Shown here: one piece after another, positions 1 to 7,077 of the stretch
Position numbering within the stretch: the first letter of the stretch is position 1
Layout of the letters: every line of letters starts with the position of its first letter
Assembly: GCF_009176645.1 (NCBI RefSeq)
Contig: NZ_AP019007.1
Span: 2,356,001 to 2,420,000 of the forward strand
Direction: 5' to 3'
From: Enterobacter oligotrophicus
Lineage (GTDB): Bacteria > Pseudomonadota > Gammaproteobacteria > Enterobacterales > Enterobacteriaceae
DNA length: 64,000 bases
Made by a program: the position numbers and the translations under genes
The notes under the pieces: model-generated
Databases searched by the model: none
What the model saw: the letters and a program-made list of their open reading frames with translations, nothing else
What the model was told of the DNA's origin: nothing

Positions 1-162
1 GCTCAGGCAATGGGTATTAGCCAGCCAGCCATCACTCAACTGGAGCAACGGGGTAATGAACTGAAAATTGCCACGCTCAAGCGTTATATTGAAGCCATGG
101 GAGGAAAACTCAGCATTGATGTTGAACTTCCCACCGGAAAGCGTGTGGCATTTCATATCTAG
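1..162 (+). CDS. XRE/HigA-type helix-turn-helix protein, C-terminal part (cut by window edge)
   Basis: Frame 1 is open from the first base to a TAG at 160-162 and gives 53 residues. It begins inside a helix-turn-helix (AQAMGISQPAITQLEQRG, the recognition-helix region) and continues with LKIATLKRYIEAMGGKLSID, the usual C-terminal end of short XRE-type antitoxins and regulators. Such proteins bind their own promoter, and many are the antitoxin of a RelE/HigB-like toxin encoded just upstream. That part lies outside the window, so a toxin partner is only a possibility. The start codon is not visible. Confidence 0.8.
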   Translation, partial: AQAMGISQPAITQLEQRGNELKIATLKRYIEAMGGKLSIDVELPTGKRVAFHI

Positions 163-263
163 AAAGATTGAAAAGTATTGTATTGCGAGCCCCGTGATTA
201 ACCATGCAATCTCATACCCAGCAACGGAAACGGCTACCGTTTCCGGCACCCAGTCAAACCGAG

Positions 264-1262
264 CTACGCTTTCACCTCCATCACCGCATACACCCCATCT
301 TTCGGCACTACCACGGTGACATTCTCCACCGGTACGCCCGCCGCGATGTGGATATCCTGCAGTTGCTGCAAAGTGCGCGGGAAGATAGGTTCCCAGCCAA
401 TACAACGCAAAACAAAGTCTATTTGCGGGCTGCTGGTCAACATATTGGACACAACCATCGCTCCTCCGGGCTTCACCAGCCTCAGGGCGCGTTGCAGGAA
501 AATCACCGCATCGGTGTCGTTGAAATATTCGAAAATCCCCAGCGCGTCCACCAGCTCGGCCTGATGCTCACCCAGTTCAAGTAATAAATCTTCATTGCGC
601 ACCAGGGTATGGACCAAATCACGCCTGAGCAACGTCAGTTGTTCACCCACGGTAAGCCCCTCCTGAGCCGCCATGGTTTCGGCCCAATCCAGCGCAACAG
701 GATCTTTATCTACCAGCGATAAAAACACCTTCTGCCCGTCAAGCGTTGCGTTACGCAGCGCCTCCAGCACGGGGATCGCCGCCCCGCTCGCCAGGCTCAC
801 CCAGTTGTTTTCGCTGTCGTTGTGGATGTATTTTTCAACCAACATACTGAGCACCTTCGCGCGGGAACGTACACCGATGGCGTCGTTGGCATGGATAAAC
901 CACTGGCGGCTTTCGCTGTCCATTTTTGTGCCTTCAGGGAGCCGTTCTTCGAGCGGGTTTTGCACCACAAAGAGCGCCAGCGCGCCTGGTACAAGCCGGG
1001 CGCGCCAGGCGGCCAGTGCGGGACGGTGGCGAAAAGCCTGTTCTGAAAAGTGATGTTGAGGGATCAAAACCGGCAGTCCTCCCTCTTCGTATTCACGGAG
1101 AGGCGGCTCCAGATCCGGGTTCGCTTTCAGGGCCTGATCAATCGCGTTGATCTCACGGGTTACGTCATCTTTCATCGGCCACTGGTCGCTGACATCGGGA
1201 AACGCCGCGCTATAAATGGTCATGTTTGCAGGTGCAGTACCGCGATACGGTTGCCAGTTCAT
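264..1262 (-). CDS. class I SAM-dependent methyltransferase-like protein
   Basis: 332 residues. The second half has a Rossmann-type methyltransferase layout: a glycine-containing loop after a hydrophobic strand (NNWVSLASGAAIPVLEAL, about residue 155), an acidic residue at the end of the next strand (LSLVDKDPVALDWAE), then GIFEYFNDTDAVIFLQRALR and LVKPGGAMVVSNM, followed by a W and an RTxxxL end. This pattern resembles the class I methyltransferases related to PhcB-type fatty-acid methyl ester synthases, but the substrate cannot be told. The N-terminal 130 residues have no recognisable motif. The gene stands alone, divergent from the lipoprotein gene at 1401. The glycine motif is looser than the classical GxGxG, so activity is not certain. 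Confidence 0.72.
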   Translation of the reverse strand: MNWQPYRGTAPANMTIYSAAFPDVSDQWPMKDDVTREINAIDQALKANPDLEPPLREYEEGGLPVLIPQHHFSEQAFRHRPALAAWRARLVPGALALFVVQNPLEERLPEGTKMDSESRQWFIHANDAIGVRSRAKVLSMLVEKYIHNDSENNWVSLASGAAIPVLEALRNATLDGQKVFLSLVDKDPVALDWAETMAAQEGLTVGEQLTLLRRDLVHTLVRNEDLLLELGEHQAELVDALGIFEYFNDTDAVIFLQRALRLVKPGGAMVVSNMLTSSPQIDFVLRCIGWEPIFPRTLQQLQDIHIAAGVPVENVTVVVPKDGVYAVMEVKA

Positions 1263-1400
1263 CTCGTTCCCCCTTTGGCCATTAACGGAAGTCTACTTAC
1301 CCGACCGTTTTTTTACCCTAAGAAGAAAGCACGAGATAACGCGCTTAATTTTCACCCGCAGGGTGTCGCTTTGGTCTGGTAAGAGACCGGAGCAATATGA

Positions 1401-1838
1401 ATGAAAAAACTCACCTTCCTGCTGTTACTGCCGCTGCTGCTGAGCGGCTGTGCCGCTATCGTTGGCAATAATGAAGAGACAATCACGATCAACAGCCAAC
1501 CGGCTAACGCATTCTTTATCATCGCGGACCAGAGCGGCAGGATCATCACAACAGGTAACACGCCAAAAACCGTCACGCTGAAGAAAGCGGACGGGAGTTA
1601 TTTCGGCAAGCGCGAGTACACGCTCACGGTGAAACAGGACGGGTATTACTCATTGATAATGCCGCTGGAGACGCGCTTTAGCCACTGGTACACACTGGGC
1701 AATGTTATCTTCCTGGGCGTGCCGGGCTGGTTGATTGTCGATCCGTTCTTCGGCGGCATGTACACCTTCAAAACCGATACCCTTAACGCCGTGCTCCGTC
1801 CATGCCCGTCGGGGCCGTTTAACTACATGTGTACTTAA
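1401..1838 (+). CDS. small lipoprotein with PEGA-like domain
   Basis: 145 residues. The N-terminus is a lipoprotein signal peptide with lipobox LLSGC, so Cys17 should be lipidated. The residue after it is Ala, which favours outer-membrane sorting. Residues 30-80 read as a PEGA-like beta domain (INSQPANAFFIIADQSG, then GNTPKTVTLKK and YTLTVKQDGYY). A hydrophobic stretch follows (NVIFLGVPGWLIVDPFFGGMY). Proteins of this shape are common uncharacterised enterobacterial lipoproteins, and the role is unknown. Its stop codon overlaps the stop of the convergent AraC-type gene by 4 bases. Base 1401 is the first ATG after a GAGCAATATGA stretch with only a weak ribosome site. Confidence 0.75.
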   Translation: MKKLTFLLLLPLLLSGCAAIVGNNEETITINSQPANAFFIIADQSGRIITTGNTPKTVTLKKADGSYFGKREYTLTVKQDGYYSLIMPLETRFSHWYTLGNVIFLGVPGWLIVDPFFGGMYTFKTDTLNAVLRPCPSGPFNYMCT

Positions 1839-2824
1839 CTCTGCGACGTGCGCCAGACGCCTGGCGTGCGGCCGTATTCCGTCTGAAAATGACGAATAAA
1901 ATGCGCACAGTCGCTAAAGCCCATCCGCAGGGCAATGTCCGTAACGCTTTGTTGGGAATTTTTTAATAACCAACAGGCATAGCGCAGCCTGGCACTGCGG
2001 ATAAACTCACGGGTGGTTTTACCAAATTCAGCATGGAAAAGACGGTTAAGCTGCCGCTCGCTCAGTGCCACTTCGCTGGCCAGCCCGGCGGTCGTCAGCG
2101 GGCGGGTGAGAAACTGTTCAATGAGCATCACTGCGCGACGCAAACGCGAGTCGGGGATCAGCGCAATATTGGCCGGACGGGGGGTGGCGAGTTCATGGGG
2201 AACAAGAGACAAACGCTGGCAGGCGGTACTGGCGGTATCACTGCCGGCATGTAAACGAATCAACTCGGTTGCCAGCGTGATGGTCGAAATGCCACCCGGA
2301 CAGGTCAGCACATCGCCTTCATCAATAAAATCATAGCCTTGCTCAGCGTATACCTGAGGAAAAGCCTGTCGAAACGTCTCCAGGTGGAAGGGATGAATCG
2401 AAGCACGTCGCTCATTCAGTAAGCCTTCCTGGGCGAGCACAAAACTGCCGGTGCCTATCCCAATCAGCGGGACTCTGGCGTGATGGGCGTGCGCCAGATA
2501 CTCTCTGTCTCCCTGGTAGCCGCGATTCAGATACTGCAAACCGCCGCCAATGACAGCAATATAGTTAAAGGAATCAGGGGGAGCGTGAGCGGAATCGGGT
2601 CTGATACTGATACCCGCATTGCTGGCGATCGGGATAGCAGGGAATTCGCTTATCAACCTGATTTTGAATGAAATTTTCTTTTGTGCTTTCGCTGCATAGC
2701 GCAGCGCTTCCATCAATCCGGATACCGCCAGCAGTGAATAGTGGGGCCATAAAAGCAACCCAATATGCAGCCGCATTTCCGGCGCAGGTAAACCGTGACC
2801 GGAAGGTTCAAATACAGTTTTCAT
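1835..2824 (-). CDS. GlxA-type transcriptional regulator (DJ-1/PfpI-like domain plus AraC HTH)
   Basis: 329 residues from the ATG at 2824. A longer reading starts at TTG 2848 and has no better ribosome site. Residues 20-190 form a DJ-1/PfpI amidotransferase-like domain (IGLLLWPHYSLLAVSGLMEALRY... GIGTGSFVLAQEGLLNERR). The usual nucleophile Cys before TGxFxLA is not present, so this domain probably only senses. Residues 220-325 hold an AraC/XylS double helix-turn-helix (LIEQFLTRPLTTAGLASEV, then DIALRMGFSDCAHFIRHFQ and GRTPGVWR). The family controls varied catabolic genes, for example GlxA and the choline/carnitine regulators. No obvious target lies next to it. It is convergent with the lipoprotein gene. 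Confidence 0.85.
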   Translation of the reverse strand: MKTVFEPSGHGLPAPEMRLHIGLLLWPHYSLLAVSGLMEALRYAAKAQKKISFKIRLISEFPAIPIASNAGISIRPDSAHAPPDSFNYIAVIGGGLQYLNRGYQGDREYLAHAHHARVPLIGIGTGSFVLAQEGLLNERRASIHPFHLETFRQAFPQVYAEQGYDFIDEGDVLTCPGGISTITLATELIRLHAGSDTASTACQRLSLVPHELATPRPANIALIPDSRLRRAVMLIEQFLTRPLTTAGLASEVALSERQLNRLFHAEFGKTTREFIRSARLRYACWLLKNSQQSVTDIALRMGFSDCAHFIRHFQTEYGRTPGVWRTSQS

Positions 2825-2957
2825 CAACTTGCCAAAGTTAAATAACAATTACATTATTGCAACACGCTGGTTGCTTTTTATATTTCTAAGGTAATTCTCA
2901 AACCTTAAATCAAGCATAAATGAAATTTGAAGTCTTTATAACGTTTTTTTGGCCGGG

Positions 2958-3437
2958 TCATTCTTTTTTTGAACTGCGACACACATATGTTGGCAATGTG
3001 CCTAACGTGAAGAGATAGTTACCATTCTGTTGTTTATTTATACGTATATAAATACTTTTCTCTGGATAAACATAAAATTGCGGTTCATATTTTGCCAGCC
3101 AGCTATCTTCCACATTATCGTCCGGAAATTTCATGTTTTTTTCAGAGGTCAATAAATAGACGTTGTCCTTCCGCTCAATCTGGAAGGATATTTTCCGGTC
3201 GATTGTTTTATTTGAACCGCTCAGAGTGCTGCCATTCATGCTCAGCGTGCCACTTTTTCCATCAAACGTGTAATTCAGCCAGAGCGATAACGTCTCTGAC
3301 GGATGGTGCTGCACCAGGTTTGCCTGGCAGGAAAACGGCTGAACATAGTATCGGTGCCACAGGTAGTAACCCATCAGCGCCCCGCCAGTGACCAGGCACG
3401 TCGCGAGAATATACAGCATCTGACGATAACGGCTCAT
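2958..3437 (-). CDS. FidL-like inner-membrane protein, partner of a winged-helix regulator
   Basis: 159 residues starting at ATG 3437, which has GAGG 9 bases upstream. The track of open codons runs on to a TTG at 3452 without a better site. A single membrane segment near the N-terminus (MLYILATCLVTGGALMGYYLW) is followed by a periplasmic domain with FSCQANLVQHHPSETLSLWL. It starts 2 bases after the stop of the winged-helix gene, so the two are surely cotranscribed. The pair matches MarT-FidL of Salmonella pathogenicity island 3 in layout. There MarT is a ToxR-like activator and FidL a small membrane protein of unknown mechanism, perhaps a stabiliser comparable to ToxS. A homologous pair lies at 24293-25594. 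Confidence 0.62.
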   Translation of the reverse strand: MSRYRQMLYILATCLVTGGALMGYYLWHRYYVQPFSCQANLVQHHPSETLSLWLNYTFDGKSGTLSMNGSTLSGSNKTIDRKISFQIERKDNVYLLTSEKNMKFPDDNVEDSWLAKYEPQFYVYPEKSIYIRINKQQNGNYLFTLGTLPTYVCRSSKKE

Positions 3438-3438
3438 G

Positions 3439-4236
3439 CTAGCGATCCTCAATGAAATAATCAGAGATACAGCGGTTCGGTTCTTTCATTGCTCTGTCAC
3501 AGCGAATAACAGACGCACGCGGAAGGCGGGCGTACCAGCTGATATAAATCCAGGGATAATTTGCGCACTCAGCCTTAAATTGGTCCACATACGCCAGCGC
3601 CTTCGCGCGTTCGTTTTGGGTCTGAATATCGTTTGCCAGGTAGACACGGCAGCTTCCCACCGACGCCGCAAAACGATAATCATCGACAAAACGGTTTTCA
3701 CGGGCGTTGCTGTGGCCAATCATCCCCACCCCCGCCAGTATGAAGAAAACAAACAGCATACCGCCCAGCCAGCGCGAATGCCTCACAGGTGATATTGTGG
3801 GTTCCGCTACCTGTTCAGGTGGCGGTAAAGGCTCGGTTATTGGCTGCGTCTCCACGAGCGGCTCGTCCACTGTTTCAGACGGGCGCGCGCAAGCACCTTT
3901 AATCGTTATTTGTGTATCGCTTGCCAGCGTCAATCCAATGCGGGGAATGGTCACAATAGGGTCAACGTCAAAACCAATCTTTTTGAGCCCTTTGCGCAGA
4001 ATAGAGATGTTCTGATAATAGGTATTCGAAGAGACAAGCATGCCGCGGCTTTGCCAGACAACATCAAGAAACTCTTGCTGTGTCACAATCGATCCCGCTC
4101 TCTCGATTAATAACAACAGGCAACGACCTGCGGGTGAATTTAACACCACGACGCGGTCGGGATTGTTGAGATCGCGTAACGTGCTTGCCGCAGGGTGAAA
4201 TTCAACAATGTTGTTAATAATATAATGCTTATGCAT
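3439..4236 (-). CDS. ToxR/MarT-like membrane-anchored winged-helix regulator
   Basis: 265 residues from ATG 4236. An upstream extension to 4287 lacks a ribosome site. Residues 1-105 are an OmpR/ToxR-type winged helix (NSPAGRCLLLLIERAGSIVTQ, then VVWQSRGMLVSSNTYYQNIS and RKGLKKIG). A Pro/Glu/Thr-rich linker follows, then one membrane helix (WLGGMLFVFFILAGVGMIGHS) and a periplasmic domain with four cysteines in SCRVYL, ECANY, IRCD and NRCISDY. Regulators of this type bind DNA while anchored in the inner membrane and respond to periplasmic or surface cues. It faces the LuxR-type gene and fimbrial operon at 5085-11122, which are plausible targets. That link is an inference from position. Confidence 0.75.
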   Translation of the reverse strand: MHKHYIINNIVEFHPAASTLRDLNNPDRVVVLNSPAGRCLLLLIERAGSIVTQQEFLDVVWQSRGMLVSSNTYYQNISILRKGLKKIGFDVDPIVTIPRIGLTLASDTQITIKGACARPSETVDEPLVETQPITEPLPPPEQVAEPTISPVRHSRWLGGMLFVFFILAGVGMIGHSNARENRFVDDYRFAASVGSCRVYLANDIQTQNERAKALAYVDQFKAECANYPWIYISWYARLPRASVIRCDRAMKEPNRCISDYFIEDR

Positions 4237-5084
4237 AGGGTCAGTATGAATTCTCCTGTTAATCCTGAAGCCGCCATGTCTGAACATGGATGGAGTATTT
4301 GCGTGATAACCGCTCGCAAGGATTAATGTGACTGATAAAGTTTATGCTGTATATCTCAGCAATTGGCGAAAAATCTTATTTTATCTCACATTCCTGCAGC
4401 TTCACTGAACTGAAAGACATACTGAAACCCTGGCATAATGCGGCCTGGAGCACTACTTCATAAACTAAACAACGCATTTCTCATCTTTTGTGAAGCTCCC
4501 TTTTATCATTCTGAAACATCTGAACCGCCCCTACTCCTGATTAATGATATAAACCTGAAAAGAGGGTTAGCCCACCTCTTGACATTGACAAAACCAGACA
4601 AAAGCTCAAATTGAACGCAATGGACATGGATGTCTGAAATATTCAGAACGGTTAAGTCTTAACTTTTGTGAATCTCCAGCAATATCAATATTTACGCCGC
4701 CACTCTGTATAAAATGCGCACACCTTATCATCAGTATAAATCGATGATAACACTCGGAAATTGTTATCCATCGTCAGTATCTGGCCCCTCCGATTGACAC
4801 CAGCAGACACTCTCCTTACAAAACATTTATCAAAGCTAAATTTTCATTAAAAATTGCGGGTATGATTATTTGCAGACAACGAAGCGGGAGCAATCCAATA
4901 AGAGGATAACGTCGTCACCGGTGTCGATAACAGCGATTAACACAAATTAAGATTAATTCAGATTACCTCTTTATTGGCCAGCGTATAGTAGGCCTACACC
5001 ATGCAATGCGTGATTGCTTCGAGAAAACAGGCTGACATCAACAGTAATGATCCGCCTGATACTATTATAAATCGAGGGAATAAC
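4237..5084. other. long AT-rich regulatory gap between divergent regulators
   Basis: 848 bases without a convincing gene, lying between the winged-helix gene (minus) and the LuxR-type gene (plus). It holds a near-perfect direct repeat, CTTTTGTGAAGCTCC at 4485-4499 and CTTTTGTGAATCTCC at 4663-4677, a palindrome at 4633-4647, and a run of GATTAA-like repeats at 4935, 4951 and 4961 close to the plus-strand gene. These look like clustered protein-binding sites. No promoter could be assigned with confidence. Confidence 0.5.
4633..4647. promoter_or_regulatory. palindromic candidate operator
   Basis: TCTGAA-ATA-TTCAGA is a perfect inverted repeat with a 3-base centre, 15 bases after an ATTGAACGC run and inside the long gap between two regulator genes. 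A related but imperfect copy (TCTGAAACATCTGAACCG) starts near 4511. The binding protein is unknown. The two neighbouring regulators are the natural candidates. Confidence 0.35.
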
Positions 5085-5687
5085 ATGGCGAGTAACTCCG
5101 AAACAACACAACCTATAAATATTGCATTGATGGGCGGCGATCATTATGCACGCCATGGTATTACAACATTATTAAGGAGCGTTAACCCGGATTCGCAAAT
5201 AAAAATTTCCGTTGGCGACTATCAGCAACTGGATACGGCGTTGTCATCGAACCGCATTGATATTTTACTGGTATCTGGCGCTGAGAAATACCATACGGGA
5301 TATGACTGCCTGAAATATATAAAAAACATCAAAGCGAATTATCCTGAAGTGATTATTTGTATGTACTCCGCTCCGGCCAATTCTCTGCTGTGGGTCAGGG
5401 GAGATATTGATGCCTATATCTCCTTGCAGGACCCCATATATCAGTGGCGAGCGAAGTTATTAAAAATGGTCGATAGCCGACATCGACCTAAAAAGAAACC
5501 CGCAGCGTTATCGCTGACGCCGGGAGAATGGAGGGTATTAAAGGAGATCAGGAACGGACTGGATATACGTTACATCGCAGAACTAGAAAAGCTGTCTTAT
5601 CGCCGGGTTAGCGCATTAAAAAGCTCAGCGATAAGAAAACTTGGGCTCAGGAATAAGACAGATTTGCTGGTCTTTTTAACCAGTTAG
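5085..5687 (+). CDS. LuxR-type regulator with degenerate receiver domain, upstream of fimbrial operon 1
   Basis: 200 residues from ATG 5085, preceded by GAGGGAATAAC. The ORF extends to 5001 in frame but without a ribosome site. The first 125 residues have the fold pattern of a response-regulator receiver (INIALMGGDHYARHGITTLL, RIDILLVSGAE, VIICMYSA, DAYISLQD). The phospho-acceptor Asp is replaced (LLVSG) and the conserved Lys is Leu (ISLQD), so it is probably not phosphorylated. Residues 145-200 form a LuxR/GerE helix-turn-helix (LTPGEWRVLKEIRNGLDIRYIAE, RVSALKSSAIRKLGL). It lies 51 bases before the major pilin gene on the same strand, so it likely controls or is cotranscribed with that operon. 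Confidence 0.8.
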   Translation: MASNSETTQPINIALMGGDHYARHGITTLLRSVNPDSQIKISVGDYQQLDTALSSNRIDILLVSGAEKYHTGYDCLKYIKNIKANYPEVIICMYSAPANSLLWVRGDIDAYISLQDPIYQWRAKLLKMVDSRHRPKKKPAALSLTPGEWRVLKEIRNGLDIRYIAELEKLSYRRVSALKSSAIRKLGLRNKTDLLVFLTS

Positions 5688-5738
5688 ACCTGCCGCTTTC
5701 AGAGCAAATCTCGTAATAAAAAATAAGGAATTAAGAAA

Positions 5739-6323
5739 ATGAAAGCACGCGTAAAACACAACACTCTGCTGGCGTTAAGCATTGCAGCCCTGCTGCCAGC
5801 TGGCTCCGCACTGGCGGCGAGCACCAGCGGCGGTACGGTGAATTTTCACGGAAGCGTCGTCACGTCTGCCTGTGCCATCAGTGCTGGCAGTGCCAACATT
5901 GATGTCGATATGGGCGAAGTTCGTACCGCTACGCTAGCCGCTGCGGGAAGCGAGGCCAGCACCGCGAAAGCGTTCGCGATTACCCTGGAAGATTGCGAAA
6001 TCGCAGACACCTCCGGCTCTACGGAAGAGAACCCGATCGCTGCAACAACCGTGGCCGTGACTTTTACCGGTACGCCAGATAACTCGGACGCCAACAGCCT
6101 GGCAGTAGGCTCTAACGGCAGCGCCACGTCAGCACAGCACGTCGCGATCCGCCTTTACGACGAGCAAGGCAACGTCGTGAAACTGGGTGAACCTGCCGCC
6201 GCGATCCCGCTGCGCAGCGGCTCCAACACCCTGAACTTCAGCGCGAAATATTACTCCCCGGAAGGCAATGCCACTGCGGGTGATGCCAGCGCAGTTGCGA
6301 CTTATACCGTCACCTATTCGTAA
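5739..6323 (+). CDS. major fimbrial subunit, chaperone-usher operon 1
   Basis: 194 residues with ribosome site AAGGAA. The N-terminal signal peptide ends LLPAGSALA, with cleavage before ASTSGG. The mature part has the type 1 pilin pattern: GGTVNFHGSVVTSACAIS and a second Cys (LEDCEIAD) for the conserved disulfide, an alternating hydrophobic donor strand near the N-terminus, and the typical C-terminal end ATYTVTYS with a penultimate Tyr. It polymerises into the pilus rod by donor-strand exchange, delivered by the chaperone and usher encoded next. First structural gene of a five-gene operon. An intercistronic hairpin follows its stop. Confidence 0.9.
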   Translation: MKARVKHNTLLALSIAALLPAGSALAASTSGGTVNFHGSVVTSACAISAGSANIDVDMGEVRTATLAAAGSEASTAKAFAITLEDCEIADTSGSTEENPIAATTVAVTFTGTPDNSDANSLAVGSNGSATSAQHVAIRLYDEQGNVVKLGEPAAAIPLRSGSNTLNFSAKYYSPEGNATAGDASAVATYTVTYS

Positions 6324-6327
6324 TTTT

Positions 6328-6353
6328 CAGGCCCGGTCTGTCGGCCGGGCCTG
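6328..6353 (+). other. intercistronic hairpin after pilin gene
   Basis: CAGGCCCGG and CCGGGCCTG pair perfectly over 9 bases around an 8-base loop, 4 bases after the pilin stop and 23 bases before the chaperone start. No long T-run follows, so it is better read as a partial terminator or 3' end stabiliser that keeps pilin mRNA in excess than as a full stop. Equivalent hairpins follow the pilin genes of the other two pilus operons in the window. Confidence 0.6.
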
Positions 6354-6376
6354 ACTCAGTTTTCAGGAGAAGCACT

Positions 6377-7057
6377 ATGCGCGCAACAACAGGGATCTGT
6401 CTGGCGGCCTCGTTATGTTCATCCGTCGTTTACGCAGGCGGCGTGGGATTGGGCGCAACGCGAATGGTTTACTCCAGTTCCACCACGCAATCCATGCTGC
6501 AGGTCAGAAACACCCATCCCGATGCCACATTCCTGATCCAGTCCTGGATGGAAAGTGAAAAAGGGGAACGCACCAACGACTTCGTCATTACGCCGCCGCT
6601 GTACGTCTTAAAACCGGCCAGCGAGAGCGTGGTGAAGATCATGTTTAACGGCAAAGCCCTGCCACAGGACCGCGAAACACTCTACTGGATGACGGTTAAA
6701 GCCATCCCGCAGCAGATGAAAAACGGTTCCGGCAATTCACTGCAGTTTGCCTCAGCGAACCGCATCAAGGTCTTTTATCGCCCGGAGGGGCTAGGGGAAG
6801 GCGCAGGTGATGCCTGGAAACACCTCAGCGGTGAGTACCGCGCAGGTAAAGTCACACTCACCAATCCGACGCCGTACTACCTCACCACCATTAACGTAAA
6901 AATCGACGGTATGCCGGTTCAGCCAGTGATGGTGCCACCAAAAGCAAGCGTGACGCTGGCAGAAACATTCAGCCATGCGAGTGACATGAGCTACCAGACC
7001 ATTAACGATTACGGTGCATGGACGCCAGTCACCCGCTCGTCGTTGTCCCCAAAATAA
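6377..7057 (+). CDS. periplasmic fimbrial chaperone, operon 1
   Basis: 226 residues with a signal peptide ending VVYA. It is a PapD/FimC-type two-domain chaperone. The subunit-anchoring residues are visible: Arg in GATRMVYSS at the first strand, and Lys in ANRIKVFYRP at the end of domain 1. The family signature PPLYVLKPASESVVKIMFNGKALPQDRETLYWMTVKAIP is represented by its parts, including the LPxDRExLxW stretch. It binds pilin subunits in the periplasm, donates its G1 strand and takes them to the usher. The gene sits between pilin and usher with a good ribosome site (TTCAGGAG). Confidence 0.92.
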   Translation: MRATTGICLAASLCSSVVYAGGVGLGATRMVYSSSTTQSMLQVRNTHPDATFLIQSWMESEKGERTNDFVITPPLYVLKPASESVVKIMFNGKALPQDRETLYWMTVKAIPQQMKNGSGNSLQFASANRIKVFYRPEGLGEGAGDAWKHLSGEYRAGKVTLTNPTPYYLTTINVKIDGMPVQPVMVPPKASVTLAETFSHASDMSYQTINDYGAWTPVTRSSLSPK

Positions 7058-7077
7058 AAGCATAAAGGCGTGAGTGC

